Shown here piece after piece: positions 33,180 through 37,480 of a stretch of 37,480 bases of DNA. The notes beneath the pieces are model-generated. The model searched no databases. It was not told the origin of the DNA and was given only the letters and a program-made list of their open reading frames with translations. This stretch comes from Thermoplasmata archaeon (lineage in GTDB: Archaea > Thermoplasmatota > E2 > DHVEG-1), in assembly GCA_020054475.1 (NCBI GenBank), contig JAHWGJ010000017.1, positions 1-37,480 on the forward strand, read 5' to 3'. A program made the translations under genes and the position numbers. Position 1 is the first letter of the stretch. Every line of letters starts with the position of its first letter.

Positions 33180-34607
33180 TTATAATCCCAATACCCCCTT
33201 CCAATAAACAATAGCAATAACAAATAAAATAATAATACAAGCAATATTCGCAAGACTACCAGCTTTAAACAGATCCCTTGTAGAAAAATAGCCAGCAGAA
33301 TAAGTGATAGCATTACCTGGTGTTGCAATAACAAGCATGAAAGCTAAACCACCGCTAAGAGCAATAATAAGAGAGGCTAGAAGTGGGCTAATACCAGGTA
33401 TTTCACCAGATATTGCTATACCAATAGGAAGTAATACCGCAACGGCTCCAGTATTTGACATAACATTAGTTAATAGTATAGTAAAAATAATCAAGCCCAA
33501 TATGACAAATATAGGCACCCCATAAAGATTATTAAATAAAACACCAGCAATCCAATGCCCAGCACCAGTTTTCTGCATACCAATACCAAGAGTAATAGCA
33601 CCACCATAAAGTAATATCACACCCCATGGAACACGCTGCTCAACATCCTTCCAATTAATACTACCAGAAATGAATAATAGGATACTACCAAGTATCGCAA
33701 TAACCGCGAGCCCAAAAAAAGTATAACTTGAAAAAAATATCCAGAGAAACATTGTAAATAAAACTATTGATAATACAATAATCTCTGGCTTCTTCATCCT
33801 TCCTCCAATCGCAACCTGGTTACTTATCTCTTTTTTAGCAAGGGAAATATCATCAACTTCAATTGGAAAAGAAAACTGTAAAATAAACCAAACAATAGGC
33901 AGACTAATAATTACTACAGGCATTGAATAAATCATCCAATCAAAAAAACTTACATTTATGCCAATTCCAGATAGAAAACTAATAGTAAGAGGATTACGAG
34001 CACCACCAATTAAAGTCCCAAGACTACCAATAGAACATCCATAAGCAACACATAAGAGACTAATTTTACCAAAATTACTCTCCCGTGGAATTAATTTCAT
34101 AGCAAGTAAAATCGATGTAATAATAGGTAAAAATAAAGCAGCAACACCATGCTCAGGCATAATAAAACTAAGAAGTGCACATGAAAGCATTATACCAAAA
34201 GTAAAAACCCTAGGACTATCCTCAAAATGCTTAAGAAAGCCAAGTGCAATACGTTTATGTAACCCATATTTTTCAATAGCACCCGCAATAATAAATGCAC
34301 CAATTAGAAAAAAAACAGCTTGATTACCAAACGAAGAAAAAACATCCTTTGCCGGAATAATACCAAGAAGGGGCTGCATAATCATAATAAGAAGACCCGT
34401 AACTGCAAGTGGAATTGATTCAGTAATCCATAGAATCGCAGCCATAATAAGAATCCCAATCATAACCTGACCATCATGAGATAAACCAGATGGAGTTGGA
34501 AGAAAATAAAATAAAACTACAATAAAAATTGATAAAAAAATAAAAATAATATCCTTTCTTGATAAGAACATATTCTTTGATTTCTCAATAAGATTATTTC
34601 TTTTCAT
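33180..34607 (-). CDS. DASS/SLC13-family sodium:anion symporter, probable sulfate carrier
   Basis: 475 residues with about 11-13 hydrophobic segments. Family features: LWITESIPLAVTGLL near residue 65, FGNQAVFFLIGAFIIAGAIE, the substrate and Na+ site segment GTLIGGARNPL, and the second site MSNTGAVAVLLPI (the SNT motif of SLC13). Relatives carry sulfate or dicarboxylates with sodium. The position directly after the APS kinase and sulfotransferase genes favours sulfate. It begins 29 bases downstream of the sulfotransferase stop. Confidence 0.87.
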   Translation of the reverse strand: MKRNNLIEKSKNMFLSRKDIIFIFLSIFIVVLFYFLPTPSGLSHDGQVMIGILIMAAILWITESIPLAVTGLLIMIMQPLLGIIPAKDVFSSFGNQAVFFLIGAFIIAGAIEKYGLHKRIALGFLKHFEDSPRVFTFGIMLSCALLSFIMPEHGVAALFLPIITSILLAMKLIPRESNFGKISLLCVAYGCSIGSLGTLIGGARNPLTISFLSGIGINVSFFDWMIYSMPVVIISLPIVWFILQFSFPIEVDDISLAKKEISNQVAIGGRMKKPEIIVLSIVLFTMFLWIFFSSYTFFGLAVIAILGSILLFISGSINWKDVEQRVPWGVILLYGGAITLGIGMQKTGAGHWIAGVLFNNLYGVPIFVILGLIIFTILLTNVMSNTGAVAVLLPIGIAISGEIPGISPLLASLIIALSGGLAFMLVIATPGNAITYSAGYFSTRDLFKAGSLANIACIIILFVIAIVYWKGVLGL

Positions 34608-34636
34608 TATTTTCCATTCATAGCCAATAACCCAAG

Positions 34637-35230
34637 TCAGGCATCAAAATAATCAAGTCTGGGTCTATATAATTCGATATCTATAGCCTTTATCATTTTA
34701 TTAACAACAAATTTTTTTTCTCTTATTTTAAGAAAACTTAAAATTTTTTTTATATTTTTCTCTGGTTTTATCAAAATACTATTATAATTTAAAAATAAAA
34801 CATTTATGTCATCTCTGGATGAAATTTTTTGTTTAACATTCTTATCTAATTTAACGATACTATCCTTAATCTCAGAACGATTCTTGTCCTCTCGGCCAAT
34901 CATTTTTTCCATTGAATCAAGAATCTCATCAATATATCTCTCTGAATAAATAATCCTATACTTACCCTCTGGAAGATATTTTAAACCATAAGCTGTAATT
35001 TTAATAAATTTACCCTTATAAGCTTCAAATGGAAAAACACCCTTCATAAGTTTATTAATAATTTTTCCACCTTCAAGTTCAAAATAACCTTTTGGATTAT
35101 TTTCATCAGATTTACGAATACTATCAAAAGAAATAGGAATACCGCCAGCATCTAAAATCTGCATAAGCATAGATGTTCCAGATCGCTCAAGGCCAGATAC
35201 AATATAATTAGTATCGTCATCAAGTTTCAT
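34637..35230 (-). CDS. small sulfotransferase-like protein
   Basis: 197 residues from [10 protein letters not shown]. The 5'-phosphosulfate-binding loop [11 protein letters not shown] is in the first 25 residues, followed by SERYID, which may stand for the 3'-phosphate-binding region, and a final [20 protein letters not shown] typical of the family's C-terminal part. It is short for the family (250-300). The ATG chosen overlaps the APS kinase stop (ATGAAACTTGA); ATG at 35239 and the frame start at 35245 are alternatives. Its place inside the PAPS-making operon makes it the likely PAPS user. The acceptor, probably a surface glycan, is unknown. Confidence 0.83.
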   Translation of the reverse strand: MKLDDDTNYIVSGLERSGTSMLMQILDAGGIPISFDSIRKSDENNPKGYFELEGGKIINKLMKGVFPFEAYKGKFIKITAYGLKYLPEGKYRIIYSERYIDEILDSMEKMIGREDKNRSEIKDSIVKLDKNVKQKISSRDDINVLFLNYNSILIKPEKNIKKILSFLKIREKKFVVNKMIKAIDIELYRPRLDYFDA

Positions 35231-35846
35231 CAGAATCATAACCAAAGAAACCTAATTCTTTAATCTTATTTATAGCCTTATCAGTGCTATCCTCAATTGA
35301 TTCCTTATCCGTATCTATTACAAGTTCAGGTTTTAACGGTTCTTCATATGGGGCACTTATCCCTGTAAATTCTTTAATTATCCCTGCTCTCGCCTTCTTA
35401 TACATACCCTTAGGATCTCGTTTTTCACATGTATCAAGAGAAGCTTTAGTATATATCTCAATAAAACGTTCTTCCCCCACAAGACCCCTGCAGAAGTCAC
35501 GATCAACTCTATATGGAGAAATAAAAGCTGTTATTGTAATAAATCCAGCATCTGCAAAAAGACTTGCAACTTCAGATATCCTCCTAATATTTTCCTTTCT
35601 ATCCTCAGGGGAAAAACCTAAATCCTTATTTAAACCATGACGGATATTATCTCCATCAAGAATATATGATAATTTACCCATCTTATGAAGTTTATAAGAT
35701 ACCTCATTAGCAATAGTGGATTTACCACTACCTGAAAGACCAGTAAACCATAATACAACACCCTTCTGCTTCAATAGATGTTCACGTTCAACCATTTCAA
35801 CCTTATGATCATGCCATACAACATTAGTCGCTTTTTGTTCTTTCAT
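35220..35846 (-). CDS. cysC: adenylylsulfate (APS) kinase
   Basis: 208 residues, full-length. The P-loop is GLSGSGKST (36-44), then [16 protein letters not shown] (64-79) with the APS-binding arginine, then [23 protein letters not shown] and [21 protein letters not shown]. These are textbook APS kinase motifs. It phosphorylates APS at the 3' position with ATP, giving PAPS. Flanked by ATP sulfurylase (via the DHH gene) and a sulfotransferase gene that overlaps its stop. PAPS reductase is not seen in the window, so the PAPS here is more likely for sulfation than for cysteine synthesis. Confidence 0.96.
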   Translation of the reverse strand: MKEQKATNVVWHDHKVEMVEREHLLKQKGVVLWFTGLSGSGKSTIANEVSYKLHKMGKLSYILDGDNIRHGLNKDLGFSPEDRKENIRRISEVASLFADAGFITITAFISPYRVDRDFCRGLVGEERFIEIYTKASLDTCEKRDPKGMYKKARAGIIKEFTGISAPYEEPLKPELVIDTDKESIEDSTDKAINKIKELGFFGYDSDET

Positions 35847-35869
35847 TTACAAATCATACCTCCAATTAA

Positions 35870-36844
35870 TCATTTTTTTAAAAAATCTAATAATTCATTT
35901 ACAAATGATTCAGTTTTCCCCTTTGGTAAAATCACACCAAGAACTTCTTTTTTACCACCACATTTATAACCAAGTGATTTCCCTCTCTCAATCATTGATT
36001 CAATATTTTTTATACTACGAACATACAACTGATCCTTATCCTTAAAAAAACCAGTATTCAAAACCATAGTATTTTTACCACTATCCCAAGCTATTTTCCT
36101 CGTTATAGTAGAAATTATATTATAAGAGGTATCAATTTTTTTAAAGATAATACCCTCAATTTCATCCCCAATATTTTCAAGTTGCTTTGAAATCTCATTA
36201 TTTAAATTATTATAATTCTCATTCCAAATCTTATTATCTAATATTTGATTTGCTGAGTGATATTCTAATAAAATATGAGGTGCTTCTTCCACTGATTTCT
36301 TATAACCTAACTTATAATTTGAATCAATATGATAACATATTCTAAGTAATTCATCAAAAATAATATTTTCTTTCATGCAGAAATCATTTATGATACCATA
36401 AAATCTCATATTTTTCTTAATCTTCTGCTCATGATCACCTACAATACCAAGAAGGGAATATAAATTAACATCATTTCCAAGAAAATCATTTACTATCCAG
36501 CTAGCTGAAGGATATTCATCAGGGTTTCCACCTTTAATAATTGGATTATTATGATAAACACCCTTTATTTCTTTCCCAAGATGATGATCAAATATGAAAA
36601 CCTTGGATTTTTCTGCTAGTTTTACCACATTATCTTCTGGAAGAGACATATCAACAATAAAAATAAAATCAAATTTCTGGTATTCCTCAATCTCATCTTC
36701 TGTTAGATAGTAGTTACCCAGTATTGGTGTTTTATTAATAATATCCTTATCTTTGAGTTTTTTTAGTATTAAACATGCGGCACAAATTCCATCAGTATCC
36801 CAATGATGTATAAGGAGACCTTTTCCTTTTAATTTATCGAACAT
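35870..36844 (-). CDS. DHH/DHHA1-family phosphoesterase, possible PAP phosphatase
   Basis: 324 residues. The DHH domain carries D16-x-D18 in HHWDTDG, D65 in VDMSLPE, and D86-H87-H88 in FDHHLG, which bind two Mn ions. The C-terminal DHHA1-like domain has the glycine motif at 296-297 in KCGGKKEVLGVILPKG. The family includes RecJ, NrnA and GdpP-type enzymes; NrnA-type members also dephosphorylate pAp. It sits between ATP sulfurylase and APS kinase genes, with gaps of 17 and 23 bases, in an operon that would generate PAP through a sulfotransferase, so removal of PAP is the natural hypothesis. A nanoRNase or exonuclease function is the alternative. Confidence 0.85.
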   Translation of the reverse strand: MFDKLKGKGLLIHHWDTDGICAACLILKKLKDKDIINKTPILGNYYLTEDEIEEYQKFDFIFIVDMSLPEDNVVKLAEKSKVFIFDHHLGKEIKGVYHNNPIIKGGNPDEYPSASWIVNDFLGNDVNLYSLLGIVGDHEQKIKKNMRFYGIINDFCMKENIIFDELLRICYHIDSNYKLGYKKSVEEAPHILLEYHSANQILDNKIWNENYNNLNNEISKQLENIGDEIEGIIFKKIDTSYNIISTITRKIAWDSGKNTMVLNTGFFKDKDQLYVRSIKNIESMIERGKSLGYKCGGKKEVLGVILPKGKTESFVNELLDFLKK

Positions 36845-36861
36845 GATATCACTTATTTTAT

Positions 36862-37480
36862 TTATTCAACAAATGGTTTATCGAATTTTAGAATAGTTTC
36901 AGCGACTTCTTTTCTCATCATATCCTCAGGTGGGACTTTCCCATTGTTTAGGATTTCTCTTATTTTTTTACCGCTAAAGTTTATATGATATCTCTGATCA
37001 TGTGGGCATATTTTATCATTAACAACACTTCCACATTTATTACATCTGGAAAAACTCCTGAAAAATAAGGGTATTATTCCTAAATCAGGAAACTCTGAAA
37101 AAATATCATGCGCATCATATGGGCCATAATAATTTCCAACACCTGCATGATCCCTTCCAACAATAAAATGTGTGCATCCAAAATTCTTTCTCATAATAGC
37201 ATGATGAATAGCTTCTCTAGGGCCAGCATATTTCATAGAAGTTCTTAATATCGTCATCATAGATCTTTCTTTCAAATAATAATGCTTCATAAGTGCTTCA
37301 TAAGATGCAAGAATTACTTCATCTTTGAAATCCCCAACTTTTTTCTTTCCAATTATTGGATTAAGTAGTATTCCATCAACAAATGTAAGAGCCGCCTTTT
37401 GAACATATTCATGACCAATATGGGGCGGGTTACGAGTTTGAAATGCTACAATATCTTTCCAGTTTTTTTGCCTGAACATA
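36862..37480 (-). CDS. sat: ATP sulfurylase (sulfate adenylyltransferase), 5' end outside the window
   Basis: The frame continues past the right edge; 206 C-terminal codons are seen. Motifs: QTRNPPHIGHE (the QxRNxxHxxH active site), GRDHAGVGNYYGPYDAH, and a zinc site CNKC...CPHD in RCNKCGSVVNDKICPHDQRYH, characteristic of archaeal and some bacterial Sat. Then SGKKIREILNNGKVPP. It makes APS from ATP and sulfate. It is the upstream-most visible gene of the sulfate-activation operon. N-terminal length and promoter cannot be judged. Confidence 0.95.
   Translation of the reverse strand, partial: MFRQKNWKDIVAFQTRNPPHIGHEYVQKAALTFVDGILLNPIIGKKKVGDFKDEVILASYEALMKHYYLKERSMMTILRTSMKYAGPREAIHHAIMRKNFGCTHFIVGRDHAGVGNYYGPYDAHDIFSEFPDLGIIPLFFRSFSRCNKCGSVVNDKICPHDQRYHINFSGKKIREILNNGKVPPEDMMRKEVAETILKFDKPFVE

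Noticed and set aside
1-37480. CRISPR arrays, insertion sequences, rRNA genes, integrase attachment sites
   Set aside because: I looked for regularly spaced repeats, transposase or integrase motifs and rRNA sequence and saw none; the tRNA-Arg 3' end is not repeated elsewhere in the window as far as I can see.

Overview
The window is a strongly A+T-rich, gene-dense stretch that looks archaeal. It has an intron-less tRNA-Arg without an encoded CCA. Several genes have a TATA-like box about 25-30 nt ahead of the start codon and no Shine-Dalgarno (SD), as in leaderless archaeal transcripts. The protein families (TraB/PrgY-like, archaeal-type sat, the small zinc-ribbon protein, PKD-bearing secreted peptidases) also fit. 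The style of the secreted proteins suggests the Thermoplasmatota or a neighbouring euryarchaeal lineage, but that is inference; no 16S or ribosomal marker is present.

Layout. (1) 1-2.8 kb: 3' end of a TraB-like gene, then a minus-strand pair of a CapK/PaaK-like adenylate-forming enzyme and a sulfotransferase. (2) 3.0-14.6 kb: tRNA-Arg(CCT) and a run of mostly secreted or extracellular proteins: serine beta-lactamase-fold hydrolase, transglutaminase-like multidomain protein, M28 and M14 peptidases, and two small paralogous secreted proteins. Mixed in are a zinc-ribbon protein, an Mrr-like nuclease-domain protein, a metallo-beta-lactamase-fold hydrolase and one unknown. (3) 14.7-15.1 kb: cold-shock protein with a long leader and a hairpin terminator. 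(4) 15.2-19.9 kb: galE-like, phosphoglucomutase/phosphomannomutase, UDP-glucose dehydrogenase and galU-like genes, making nucleotide sugars up to UDP-glucuronate. (5) 19.9-23.6 kb, minus strand: aminotransferase, hexapeptide acetyltransferase, Gfo/Idh dehydrogenase and GT2, the WbpE/WbpD/WbpB combination expected to make a 2,3-diacetamido uronic acid. (6) 23.7-30.4 kb: variable part of a surface-glycan locus with GT2, GT4, radical SAM, pyruvyltransferase-like and flippase genes, and three broken remnants, one a chimera of two families. (7) 30.6-32.0 kb: two-gene module of an unknown protein and a P-loop ATPase ending in a MerR/excisionase-type helix-turn-helix. (8) 32.3-37.5 kb, minus strand: tight operon of ATP sulfurylase, DHH phosphoesterase, APS kinase, sulfotransferase, DASS-type anion transporter and a universal stress protein.

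Taken together, most of the right-hand half could build and export a sulfated, acidic surface glycan. GalU/GalE/Ugd and the Wbp-like set make charged sugars, the glycosyltransferases and flippase assemble and export them, and the last operon imports and activates sulfate to PAPS. It may also recycle the by-product PAP through its DHH protein. A second sulfotransferase sits at the left end. The most unexpected sequence-level observation is that two genes (sulfotransferase at 407-1363, transglutaminase-like protein at 5568-8354) have strongly coding in-frame N-termini with no ATG, GTG or TTG, but an ATA codon correctly spaced behind an SD-like sequence.
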